A stretch of 12,193 nt of DNA, from contig MHDQ01000299.1 of assembly GCA_001803565.1 (NCBI GenBank), forward strand, positions 1-12,193. Reading direction: 5' to 3'. Positions 5,690 through 12,171 of this stretch are shown piece by piece. This stretch comes from Nitrospinae bacterium RIFCSPLOWO2_12_FULL_45_22 (GTDB taxonomy: Bacteria > 2-12-FULL-45-22). Each line of letters begins with the position of its first letter. The first letter of the stretch is position 1. The notes under the pieces were generated by a model. The model saw nothing but the letters and a program-made list of their open reading frames with translations, had not been told where the DNA came from and did no database searches. A program made the position numbers and the translations under genes.

Positions 5690-7138
5690 ATGGAGGGAAA
5701 AAAGAAAAGGAAGAAAAAGATAAGTTGGATGGTGTTTTTGGGGCTGGTAGCCCTAGTGGTGGCTTATGGTTATAGGGCTGGCTGGCGTATCGAGCTGACC
5801 AAAATGGCCAGTATGGAGCATAAAGGGGACGAACAGGCCAAAAGAGATCTTATATCTGAGAAGGTAAGTCCTGAAGGGCACGAAGGACACACCATGGCAC
5901 CAGCAAAACCTACTGCCGAAGCCAGGAAAGAAAAGAAAATACTCTATTGGCAAGACCCTATGCACCCGGCTTATACCTCAGATAAGCCTGGGAAGGCACC
6001 TGATTGCGGCATGGACTTAGTGCCGGTATACGCTGATGAAGGATTGCCAGAAGAAAACCTGCCGCCCGGCACCGTGAAAATTAGTCCGCAGAAGCAGCAG
6101 CTTATTGGCGTGCAATATGGGGAGGTACTCTATCAACCGCTCTCGAAAACCATCAGAGCTGTGGGTAAAGTCGCTTATGACGAGACAAAGATCGCCCGTA
6201 TTCATACCAAGATCGAGGGTTGGATTGAACGGGTCTATGTTGATTTTATTGGTAAACTGGTGAGAAAGAACCACCCTCTGATAAGCATTTACAGCCCTGA
6301 ATTGGTTTCCACACAGCAAGAGCTTCTTCTTGCCCGGAGAGCGAAAGACTACTTAGGAGATAACCCCATTAGAGATATTTCGTCCAATGCTTTCTCTCTT
6401 TACGAAGCGACAAGGGACCGGCTGCGTTTGTGGGACATCACGGATGAACAGATAAAGGAAATCGAGCAACGGGGCACGCCCACAAAGACCCTGATACTTT
6501 ACTCTCCCATTAATGGCTTTGTGCTTACCCGCAACGCTTTCGAAGGGCAACGCATTACCCCGGAGGCAGAACTCTACGCTATAGCTGACCTTTCGACTGT
6601 CTGGGTGCTGGCTGATATCTACGAGTATGAGCTGCCGACTATCAAGCTCGGGCAAACTGTTACGATGACGGTTTCCTACTTCCCTGGGAAGACGTTTAAA
6701 GGCAAGGTAGCTTATATCTATCCCCAACTCGATAACACTACCCGTACCTTGAAAGTCCGGGTGGAATTTTCCAACCCTGATTTCCAGTTGAAACCGGATA
6801 TGTATGTTAATGTGGAATTGTTTATTGATTACGGCCAGCAGTTAGCCCTGCCGGGAGATGCAGTGCTAGATTCCGGGAGTAATCAGGTTGTTTTTGTAGC
6901 GCGAGATGGGGGTTACTTTGAGCCACGAAAGGTTATCCTGGGACAAAAGGCGGGTGACTTCTTCATCGTCATTGATGGTGTCAAAGCCGGTGAGCGTGTG
7001 GTTACCTCTGCCAACTTCTTGATTGACTCGGAGAGTCAATTAAAGGCGGCGCTAGGGGGAATAAGTCATATGGGACATGGTGATGGGACACCTACAGCCG
7101 GCGAGCAGAAGGCCCCAACTCCTCAGCCAGGTGGCTGA
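5690..7138 (+). CDS. cusB: RND periplasmic adaptor with heavy-metal-binding domain (CusB-like)
   Basis: Membrane-fusion protein linking the inner-membrane pump to the outer-membrane duct, 482 aa. A basic start (KKKRKKK) is followed by a membrane anchor at about 12-26 and a Met/His linker (about 60-70, GHEGHTMAP). A heavy-metal-binding domain lies at 85-114: YWQDPMHP, then KAPDCGMDLVPVY, with M91, H92, C106 and M108 as likely ligands. The core has the usual order of beta-barrel, lipoyl half-domains (KIEGWIERVYVDFIGKLVRKNHPLISIYSPEL; ILYSPINGFVLTRNAFEGQRI) around a helical hairpin (STQQELLLARRAKDYL), then LSTVWVLADIYEYELPTIKLGQTV. The C-terminus is Met/His-containing (GISHMGHGDG). ATG 5690 follows GGGGGGAAG. 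The frame ends at TGA 7136-7138, but 15 further sense codons rich in His follow in the same frame. The domain set fits Cu/Ag more than Zn/Co export. Confidence 0.92.
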   Translation: MEGKKKRKKKISWMVFLGLVALVVAYGYRAGWRIELTKMASMEHKGDEQAKRDLISEKVSPEGHEGHTMAPAKPTAEARKEKKILYWQDPMHPAYTSDKPGKAPDCGMDLVPVYADEGLPEENLPPGTVKISPQKQQLIGVQYGEVLYQPLSKTIRAVGKVAYDETKIARIHTKIEGWIERVYVDFIGKLVRKNHPLISIYSPELVSTQQELLLARRAKDYLGDNPIRDISSNAFSLYEATRDRLRLWDITDEQIKEIEQRGTPTKTLILYSPINGFVLTRNAFEGQRITPEAELYAIADLSTVWVLADIYEYELPTIKLGQTVTMTVSYFPGKTFKGKVAYIYPQLDNTTRTLKVRVEFSNPDFQLKPDMYVNVELFIDYGQQLALPGDAVLDSGSNQVVFVARDGGYFEPRKVILGQKAGDFFIVIDGVKAGERVVTSANFLIDSESQLKAALGGISHMGHGDGTPTAGEQKAPTPQPGG

Positions 7139-7186
7139 CCTAATCATTCGGAGCATGAGCAACCAATGGCGCATTCCGGCCTTTAA
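7139..7186 (+). other. In-frame His-rich extension of cusB beyond its TGA
   Basis: Directly after the TGA (7136-7138) the same frame reads PNHSEHEQPMAHSGL and stops at TAA (7184-7186). Four of its 15 residues are His or Met that could bind metal (H at 7145, 7154, 7172; M at 7166), which resembles the His/Met tails common at adaptor C-termini. The TGA is followed by C, a context known to allow readthrough. Either a nonsense mutation shortened the protein recently, or some readthrough occurs. The extension leaves 27 bases before the cusA start, closer to usual operon spacing. Confidence 0.4.
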
Positions 7187-7213
7187 CCCAGGTCCTGAGC
7201 GGAGGTAAAAACT

Positions 7214-10200
7214 ATGATCAACAAGATCATTGAGCTTTGTGCGTACAATAAATTTATCGTATTCCTCTTCATCGGCATGATGGTCTTTGCCGGGTTCTAT
7301 GCCATGAAGAACATTACGTTGGATGCAATTCCTGATCTGTCGGATACGCAGGTCATCATTTATTCCCGCTGGGACCGCAGCCCAGACATTATGGAAGATC
7401 AGGTGACCTATCCGATTATTACCGCCATGCTGGGTGTGCCAAGGGTAAAGGACATTCGCGGCTTTTCCGACTTTGGTTATTCCTACGTCTACATTATCTT
7501 TGAGGATGGGACGGACATTTATTGGGCACGATCGCGCACTATTGAATATTTGAGCAACATCCTCCCGAGGCTCCCTGAAGGGGTAAATGTGGAACTGGCA
7601 CGGGACGAGACGGCAGTGGGCTGGGTATTCCAGTATGCCCTGGTGGATACTACCGGGAAGCACAATCTGGCACAACTGCGTACTATGCAGGATTGGTATC
7701 TCCGATATTATCTCCAGGCAGTCCCGGGCGTTGCGGAGGTAGCGCCCATTGGTGGCTTCGTCCGTCAATACCAGGTAAATCTCGATCCGAACAGACTGCT
7801 GGCTTACAAAATCCCGTTGGATAAGGTAATTGAGGTAATCAAAGAGGGGAATAACGATGTGGGTGGACGGCTGGTGGAATTTTCCGGTCGCGAGTATATG
7901 GTCAGGGGTCGCGGCTATATCCGCTCAGTGGCTGATATCGAGAACATCGTGGTCGTCGCCAATATGGAAACCGGTACACCCATCCTGGTAAAGCATCTCG
8001 GCACGGTGGTCTTGGGCCCGGACATCCGCCGAGGGATTGCCGAGTTGGATGGTAAGGGCGAGACCGTGGGCGCCATTGTTATCATGCGCTATGGCGAGAA
8101 TGCACTCAAAGTAATCGAGCGTGTGAAGACTAAGATAGCGGAAATCGAGCCCAGCTTACCCAAAGGCGTGAAGATTGTCACTACATACGATCGTGCTGAA
8201 TTGATAGAGCGTTCCATTGAAACGTTGAAACATACACTTATTGAGGAATTGACCATCGTAAGTCTGGTGATCCTTATCTTTCTTTGGCACATCCCCAGCG
8301 CCATCATTCCTATAATCACCATTCCTATCACCATTATCATCTCCTTCATTCCTATGTACGGTATGAAGCTCACGGCCAATATTATGTCGTTGGGGGGAAT
8401 CGCTATCGCCATCGGAGCCATGGTGGACGCAGCCATTGTGGTGGTGGAACAGACCCATAAGAAGCTGGAACACTGGGACGCAGAAGGGCGGCCGGGCGAT
8501 TTCAAGGATGTTGTCATTGGTGCGGTCAAGGAAGTGGGTGGGCCAAGCTTCTTTGCGCTACTCGTTATAGCCGTCTCGTTCATGCCGGTCTTCACGCTGG
8601 AGGGGCAGGAAGGCCGTCTTTTCAAGCCGCTGGCTTTTACCAAGAACTTCTCTATGGCCATAGCCGCATTGCTGGCTATCACGCTAGATCCGGCGATCCG
8701 ACTACTCTTTACCCACATGAAGGAATATACCTTTCAGCCGCGTTGGCTCGCTAAGGTAACGAATGCTATCCTGGTGGGCAAGATTCATAGCGAAGAGAAG
8801 CATCCCATCAGCCGGCCACTGATGAGAGTATACCACCCCATCGTAGAATTCGTCCTGCGCCATCAATGGGCCACCATCATGGCAGCGGTGCTTGTAGTGA
8901 CATTGACCATTCCTATCTTCTCCCGCCTCGGATCAGAGTTCATGCCACCACTGGATGAAGGCGTGCTGCTCTATATGCCTACGACACTGCCGGGCATCTC
9001 GGTAACCGAGGCGCAGAAACTCCTTCAGGTACAAGATAAGATACTTAAATCCTTTCCCGAGGTGGAGAGGGTATTCGGCAAAGCAGGAAGAGCTGAGACT
9101 GCCACAGATCCAGCGCCTTTCTCCATGATGGAGACAGTAGTTGCCCTTAAACCTCATGACCAGTGGCCCAAGGTGCGCCGCTGGTATTCGGAATGGGCCC
9201 CGGAGTGGTTACAGAATATCTTGCGCCGCGCCTGGCCCGATCATAAAAATACCCAGGAGCTGATCTATGGGCCTGGCGGATTCAATGAAGCTATGCAATT
9301 TCCAGGAGTGGTCAATGCCTGGACCATGCCCATCAAAGCCCGGGTGGATATGCTGACAACCGGTGTCAGAACACCCGTAGGTATTAAGATTCTTGGAACG
9401 GACTTGAATAAGATCCAGGAGATCGGCCAACATATTGAGATGGTATTAAAAGATGTGCCCGGGACCACCAGCATATTTGCCGAACGAACCGCAGGCGGCT
9501 ACTTTCTGGACTTTGCCTTGAAGCGTGAGGAGCTGGCTCGCTATGGCCTGACTATTGGGCAGGCGGAGATGGCTATCATGTCAGCGGTGGGCGGCGATAA
9601 TATCACCACCACGGTCGAGGGCCGGGAACGTTATCCGGTCAATGTGCGCTACCTGCGGGATTACCGCAGTACAATTGACCGGTTAAGCCGTACTTTGGTG
9701 TCCACCATGAGTGGCGCACAGATTCCCCTGGCTCAAATTGCAGATATCAAGCTGCTATCAGGGCCTGGAATGATTCGGGATGAGAATGGTCGCTTGAGTG
9801 GCTATGTTTATGTAGATGTTTCTGGTCGGGATGTGGGTGGGTATGTGGCTGAGGCGAAAAGAGTTGTAAGAGAAAAGGTCCCATCACTGCCCGGCTATAC
9901 CCTGGTATGGAGTGGGCAATATGAATATATGCAGCGGGTGGCCGAGAGGCTACTGGTCGTAGTGCCCATCACGCTCTTCATTATATTCCTTTTGCTCTAC
10001 TTCAACACCCGTTCGGTGGCCAAGACACTAATCATCCTCCTGGCAGTGCCCTTCTCGGCTGTAGGTGCCATATGGTTTCTCTATCTCCTGGGTTATAACA
10101 CGAGCATTGCCGTCTGGGTCGGACTGATAGCGCTTATGGGTGTAGATGCAGAGACGGGTGTGTTCATGCTGCTTTATCTAGACCTTGCCTATTATGAGAT

Positions 10201-10495
10201 GCGCGACAAAGGCCTGATGAAGACAAAGGAGCAATTACGCGAAGCGATTGTCCACGGCGCTGTCAAGCGGCTGCGACCGAAATTCATGACCGTGGCTGTG
10301 ATGTTCATGGGCCTGGTCCCTATTATGTGGTCCACGGGCGCCGGTGCCGATGTGATGAAGCGCATAGCCGCACCGATGATCGGGGGCATCTTTACTTCGT
10401 TTATCATGGAACTGGTAGTTTATCCGGCCATTTATGAGATATGGCGCTGGTATTTTCATGTGAGGAAGGAAGCAAAGCTGAGCGTGCAACCTTAG
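7214..10495 (+). CDS. cusA: Heavy-metal RND efflux pump, Cu/Ag type (CusA-like)
   Basis: Inner-membrane proton-driven pump of the HME-RND family, 1093 aa (E. coli CusA is 1047). It moves Cu(I)/Ag(I) from periplasm or cytosol into the CusC duct. The metal-relay methionines are all present by motif alignment: M588 in LLYMPTTLPG, M638 in PFSMMETVV, M713 in ARVDMLTTG. Proton-relay residues are D405 in AIGAMVDAAIVVVE, E980 in GVDAETGV and K1023 in RLRPKFMT. Twelve membrane segments are arranged as 1+5 and 1+5 around two large periplasmic loops. A linker at about 652-690 (DQWPKVRRWYSEWAPEW onward) is longer than in E. coli and explains part of the extra length. The Shine-Dalgarno GGAGG (7201-7205) lies 8 bases before the ATG. 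Codons differ from the genes at 991-3584: more CGN Arg and fewer ATA. The gene appears intact. Confidence 0.96.
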   Translation: MINKIIELCAYNKFIVFLFIGMMVFAGFYAMKNITLDAIPDLSDTQVIIYSRWDRSPDIMEDQVTYPIITAMLGVPRVKDIRGFSDFGYSYVYIIFEDGTDIYWARSRTIEYLSNILPRLPEGVNVELARDETAVGWVFQYALVDTTGKHNLAQLRTMQDWYLRYYLQAVPGVAEVAPIGGFVRQYQVNLDPNRLLAYKIPLDKVIEVIKEGNNDVGGRLVEFSGREYMVRGRGYIRSVADIENIVVVANMETGTPILVKHLGTVVLGPDIRRGIAELDGKGETVGAIVIMRYGENALKVIERVKTKIAEIEPSLPKGVKIVTTYDRAELIERSIETLKHTLIEELTIVSLVILIFLWHIPSAIIPIITIPITIIISFIPMYGMKLTANIMSLGGIAIAIGAMVDAAIVVVEQTHKKLEHWDAEGRPGDFKDVVIGAVKEVGGPSFFALLVIAVSFMPVFTLEGQEGRLFKPLAFTKNFSMAIAALLAITLDPAIRLLFTHMKEYTFQPRWLAKVTNAILVGKIHSEEKHPISRPLMRVYHPIVEFVLRHQWATIMAAVLVVTLTIPIFSRLGSEFMPPLDEGVLLYMPTTLPGISVTEAQKLLQVQDKILKSFPEVERVFGKAGRAETATDPAPFSMMETVVALKPHDQWPKVRRWYSEWAPEWLQNILRRAWPDHKNTQELIYGPGGFNEAMQFPGVVNAWTMPIKARVDMLTTGVRTPVGIKILGTDLNKIQEIGQHIEMVLKDVPGTTSIFAERTAGGYFLDFALKREELARYGLTIGQAEMAIMSAVGGDNITTTVEGRERYPVNVRYLRDYRSTIDRLSRTLVSTMSGAQIPLAQIADIKLLSGPGMIRDENGRLSGYVYVDVSGRDVGGYVAEAKRVVREKVPSLPGYTLVWSGQYEYMQRVAERLLVVVPITLFIIFLLLYFNTRSVAKTLIILLAVPFSAVGAIWFLYLLGYNTSIAVWVGLIALMGVDAETGVFMLLYLDLAYYEMRDKGLMKTKEQLREAIVHGAVKRLRPKFMTVAVMFMGLVPIMWSTGAGADVMKRIAAPMIGGIFTSFIMELVVYPAIYEIWRWYFHVRKEAKLSVQP

Positions 10496-10550
10496 TCATT
10501 GTAACCAACTAACCTAAAATGCTGTCTAAAGATAAGTGAGGGAGGAAATA

Positions 10551-10580
10551 TTGTTGAAAAACCTATCAAAGACAAAATAA
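10551..10580 (+). CDS. Possible 9-codon leader peptide after cusA
   Basis: TTG (10551) reads (M)LKNLSKTK then TAA, with GGAGG at 10541-10545 five bases upstream. A similar 9-codon frame with the same start (TTGTTGAAR) lies at 11511-11540. The length is too short to judge coding, so it may be chance or the decayed start of a gene. Confidence 0.15.
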   Translation: MLKNLSKTK

Positions 10581-10654
10581 AGGAGGTGGTTTCCCAGGGC
10601 AGGTATCCTGGGATGAGAGGTTGTCGAGAAACGCTTTGATTTAATAATGCGGTT

Positions 10655-10823
10655 GTAAGCGTTCAGCGGTCAGCTATCAGCGATCAGCAAGACAAAAGAA
10701 TAGCCAAGAGGCAGTGGGCCATAGGCGAGAGGCAAGAAAATCTAGCTTCTGGCATATGGCCTCTTGTCCTTGGCCTATAGCCTGTTTTAGCTGAAAGCTG
10801 ACGACTGAAAGCTGAACGCTTAC
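10655..10823. mobile_element. 169-bp palindromic non-autonomous element, IS66-like ends
   Basis: The perfect 13-bp terminal repeats GTAAGCGTTCAGC (10655-10667) and GCTGAACGCTTAC (10811-10823) are flanked by an 8-bp direct repeat ATGCGGTT (10647-10654, 10824-10831), the mark of a target duplication. Inside each end are heptamers with an exact 7-base period: TCAGCNN from 10663, 10670, 10677 and 10684, and on the other strand GCTGA at 10790, 10797 and 10811 with a variant ACTGA at 10804. A central imperfect palindrome pairs GCCAAG..GGCCATA (from 10703) with TATGGCC..CTTGGC (to 10774). There is no transposase gene. GTAA ends and 8-bp duplications are known for IS66-family elements; the family assignment is inferred. 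Confidence 0.65.
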
Positions 10824-10856
10824 ATGCGGTTTAACTTAACAAGAGGAGGAGTAAGG

Positions 10857-11390
10857 ATGAGTAATAAGAAAGGAACGGTAGTATATCTAAGCATTATGGC
10901 CCTGGCCGCTCTTTTTATCCAGGGTTGTACGATTGCCCGGTGGCATGACCGGATGATGCAGTCAGCTATGGGCTGTATGGGTATGGGAGGACATGGCGGC
11001 CAGCAAGAGGCCGCCACTTTGGTGTCTCCCGGCCTCTGTCAATCTTCTGTGTATCTGGAGAATAAAGATGAATTGGGCCTTACATCAGACCAGATAGAGA
11101 AGCTGAAAGACTTAGGTGTTAATTGCCAGAAGGATCTGATCGCTAAAGAAGCGGCGATAAAGACCGCCGGGCTAGACTATCAGACTCTGCTGGACAATTT
11201 GGCTAAAAATAAGGTTGGACGTTCTCCAGTAGAGGCAAAAGGTAAAGAGATAGCCGAGCTTTATGCCCAGATACTCCTCATTCCCTTAGGGTATCAGGAA
11301 AAGGCAATGGCTATTTTGACGAGCACGCAAAAGGAGCGGTTAGGAGACATCTCACCTTCTGAGCACAAGGCCGGTCACCACGGCCATTAG
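10857..11390 (+). CDS. Spy/CpxP-like LTxxQ periplasmic lipoprotein, Met/His-rich
   Basis: I take ATG 10857 as the start (177 aa), with AGAGGAGG at 10842-10849. The in-frame ATG at 10824 falls in the direct repeat of the mobile element and is not needed. Residues 1-23 are a signal sequence ending LFIQGC, a slightly unusual lipobox (Gln at -2), so C24 is probably lipidated. Met/His residues follow (RMMQSAMGCMGMGGHGG, 32-48). The two family motifs are LTSDQ (75-79) and LTSTQ (154-158), separated by helices, as in Spy, CpxP and zinc-resistance proteins that act as periplasmic chaperones or metal binders. The C-terminus is HKAGHHGH. Six Cys including the lipid one would be unusual for Spy; I count C24, C40, C61 and one near residue 91. 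Its position after cusA suggests periplasmic metal buffering. Confidence 0.75.
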   Translation: MSNKKGTVVYLSIMALAALFIQGCTIARWHDRMMQSAMGCMGMGGHGGQQEAATLVSPGLCQSSVYLENKDELGLTSDQIEKLKDLGVNCQKDLIAKEAAIKTAGLDYQTLLDNLAKNKVGRSPVEAKGKEIAELYAQILLIPLGYQEKAMAILTSTQKERLGDISPSEHKAGHHGH

Positions 11391-11418
11391 ACTAAACTAG
11401 TCGAGCATTTTTTGCCGA

Positions 11419-11478
11419 GCAAGGCCCTGCGGCTACATTATTTTTGCTGCTGTAGCTGTAGTAGCAGCAGGGCCTTGC
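11419..11478. repeat. 12-bp perfect inverted repeat between the last two genes
   Basis: GCAAGGCCCTGC (11419-11430) is the exact reverse complement of GCAGGGCCTTGC (11467-11478), separated by 36 bases rich in GCTGTAG/GTAGCAG units. A GC-rich hairpin would form in RNA 28 bases after the lipoprotein stop. No T run follows the 3' arm on either strand, so it is not a canonical intrinsic terminator. It resembles the scattered GCAAGGCCCTGC-type repeats of environmental genomes, and it could also limit transcription or stabilise the upstream message. Confidence 0.6.
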
Positions 11479-11510
11479 CCTGCCTAATTAGTACAGAGGG
11501 GAGGTGATGC

Positions 11511-11540
11511 TTGTTGAAGGACAGGGATTCTCTATCGTAG
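11511..11540 (+). CDS. Possible 9-codon leader peptide before the YHS gene
   Basis: TTG (11511) reads (M)LKDRDSLS then TAG, with GGAGG at 11500-11504 six bases upstream. An overlapping alternative from ATG 11507 reads MLVEGQGFSIVV. The strong ribosome-binding site has no longer frame behind it. The resemblance to the frame at 10551-10580 is the only extra support. Confidence 0.15.
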   Translation: MLKDRDSLS

Positions 11541-11541
11541 T

Positions 11542-11568
11542 TTGACCTGATCTTTTAGTGGATATGTT
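11542..11568 (+). promoter_or_regulatory. Weak candidate promoter of the YHS gene
   Basis: TTGACC (11542-11547) is followed after 15 bases by TATGTT (11563-11568). The spacing is shorter than optimal and the -10 box is imperfect. It would give the last gene its own start, behind the hairpin at 11419-11478. Confidence 0.2.
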
Positions 11569-11613
11569 TGAGGTTTTCAATAAATAAGCTAATAAGTAGA
11601 GGAGAAATAAACA

Positions 11614-12024
11614 ATGAAACGGATAATTTTTTCTTTAGGGATCATTACCACAGTAGCCATGTTGGTCTTTGCTAATATTGCTATTGCAGAAGAACAAGCC
11701 GGCTCAGGGGATACGGTGCAGTGCGCTTATGATGGCATGAAGGGGCCCAAGAATGCTATAAAGGCCCAGATGGACTATGAAGGTAAGACCTATTATTTCT
11801 GTACCGAGGAAGAGAAGGAAAAATTTGCTCAGGAGCCGGAAAAATACCTCAAGATGCGCGAAGCAGAGCATGAGGGAATGCATGAGGAGTCTGGAGAAGA
11901 GCATGGAGAACACCAGGAGGAACAACATCAGAAACATGGTGGTATGATGGAAGGTATGGGCATGGGTAGTGGTTCAGGCCAGGGTGGTATGCCTGGCGGC
12001 TCTGGCGCCCGCCACGGCCATTAA
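11614..12024 (+). CDS. Secreted YHS-domain protein with His/Met-rich tail
   Basis: A 136-aa protein with AGAGGAG upstream of ATG 11614. Residues 1-25 form a signal peptide with a probable cut after IAIA. The YHS-type metal-binding domain spans about 35-80: C37-x-x-D-G-M42, then YEGKTYYFCTEEEKEKF with C63, then EPEKYLK. The usual second Cys of the FCxxxC part is replaced by E67, so the site differs from a standard YHS/TRASH centre. Residues 82-136 are a low-complexity tail rich in His, Glu, Met and Gly (HEGMHEES, EEHGEHQEE, GGMMEGMGMG) ending ARHGH. Such tails bind copper, silver or nickel in other proteins. With no CusF gene in the window, this protein is a candidate periplasmic metal carrier for the pump. 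That role is inferred, and the domain call is fairly firm. Confidence 0.75.
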   Translation: MKRIIFSLGIITTVAMLVFANIAIAEEQAGSGDTVQCAYDGMKGPKNAIKAQMDYEGKTYYFCTEEEKEKFAQEPEKYLKMREAEHEGMHEESGEEHGEHQEEQHQKHGGMMEGMGMGSGSGQGGMPGGSGARHGH

Positions 12025-12033
12025 TTAAAAATA

Positions 12034-12055
12034 GGCGGGACATCCTTGTCTCGCC
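12034..12055 (-). terminator. Likely intrinsic terminator for a minus-strand gene to the right
   Basis: GGCGGGACA (12034-12042) pairs with TGTCTCGCC (12047-12055) as a 9-bp stem with one G-U and a TCCT loop. On the minus strand the stem is followed by TATTTTTAATTAA, a good T run, so it can end transcription coming from the right. On the plus strand it begins 10 bases after the YHS stop but lacks a T run, so it would act there only as a hairpin. Confidence 0.45.
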
Positions 12056-12171
12056 CTGAACCTGCTTGTCTCTCCTTTAACCTGGACGTAGATGAAGGCA
12101 GATTTTCAAGATTTTAGAACGTTTCTTAATTATACAGAGCGACATAATTATTTGCGCATACCAACATTGCC

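Larger units (their letters stand above)
10496..10856. other. Gap between cusA and the lipoprotein gene
   Basis: The stretch holds, in order, a 9-codon frame behind GGAGG (10551-10580), a second strong ribosome-binding-site-like sequence (AAAGGAGGTGG, 10579-10589) with no usable start close by, a 6-bp stem CCCAGG/CCTGGG (10593-10598 and 10607-10612), and the 169-bp palindromic element at 10655-10823. No gene of normal size is visible. The orphan ribosome-binding site suggests that a small gene may once have stood here. Confidence 0.6.

Noticed and set aside
7136-7186. Selenocysteine insertion at the cusB TGA
   Set aside because: The stem after the TGA is weak (CGGA/TCCG plus a bulged ATG/CAT) and no Cys is expected at this place in adaptors; nonsense mutation or leaky readthrough is simpler.
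7052-7768. 238-codon open frame on the minus strand opposite the start of cusA
   Set aside because: It is antisense to strongly conserved CusA coding sequence, with no family features and no ribosome-binding site worth noting.
8089-8718. 209-codon minus-strand open frame inside cusA
   Set aside because: Its Met/Ile/Ser-rich low-complexity composition mirrors the membrane segments on the other strand; it is a shadow.
10824-10856. Upstream ATG that would extend the lipoprotein by 11 residues
   Set aside because: It falls in the direct repeat flanking the mobile element; ATG 10857 has the good ribosome-binding site and gives a normal lipoprotein signal.
11419-11478. Intrinsic terminator after the lipoprotein gene
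   Set aside because: No T tract follows the 3' arm on either strand; it is kept only as an inverted repeat.
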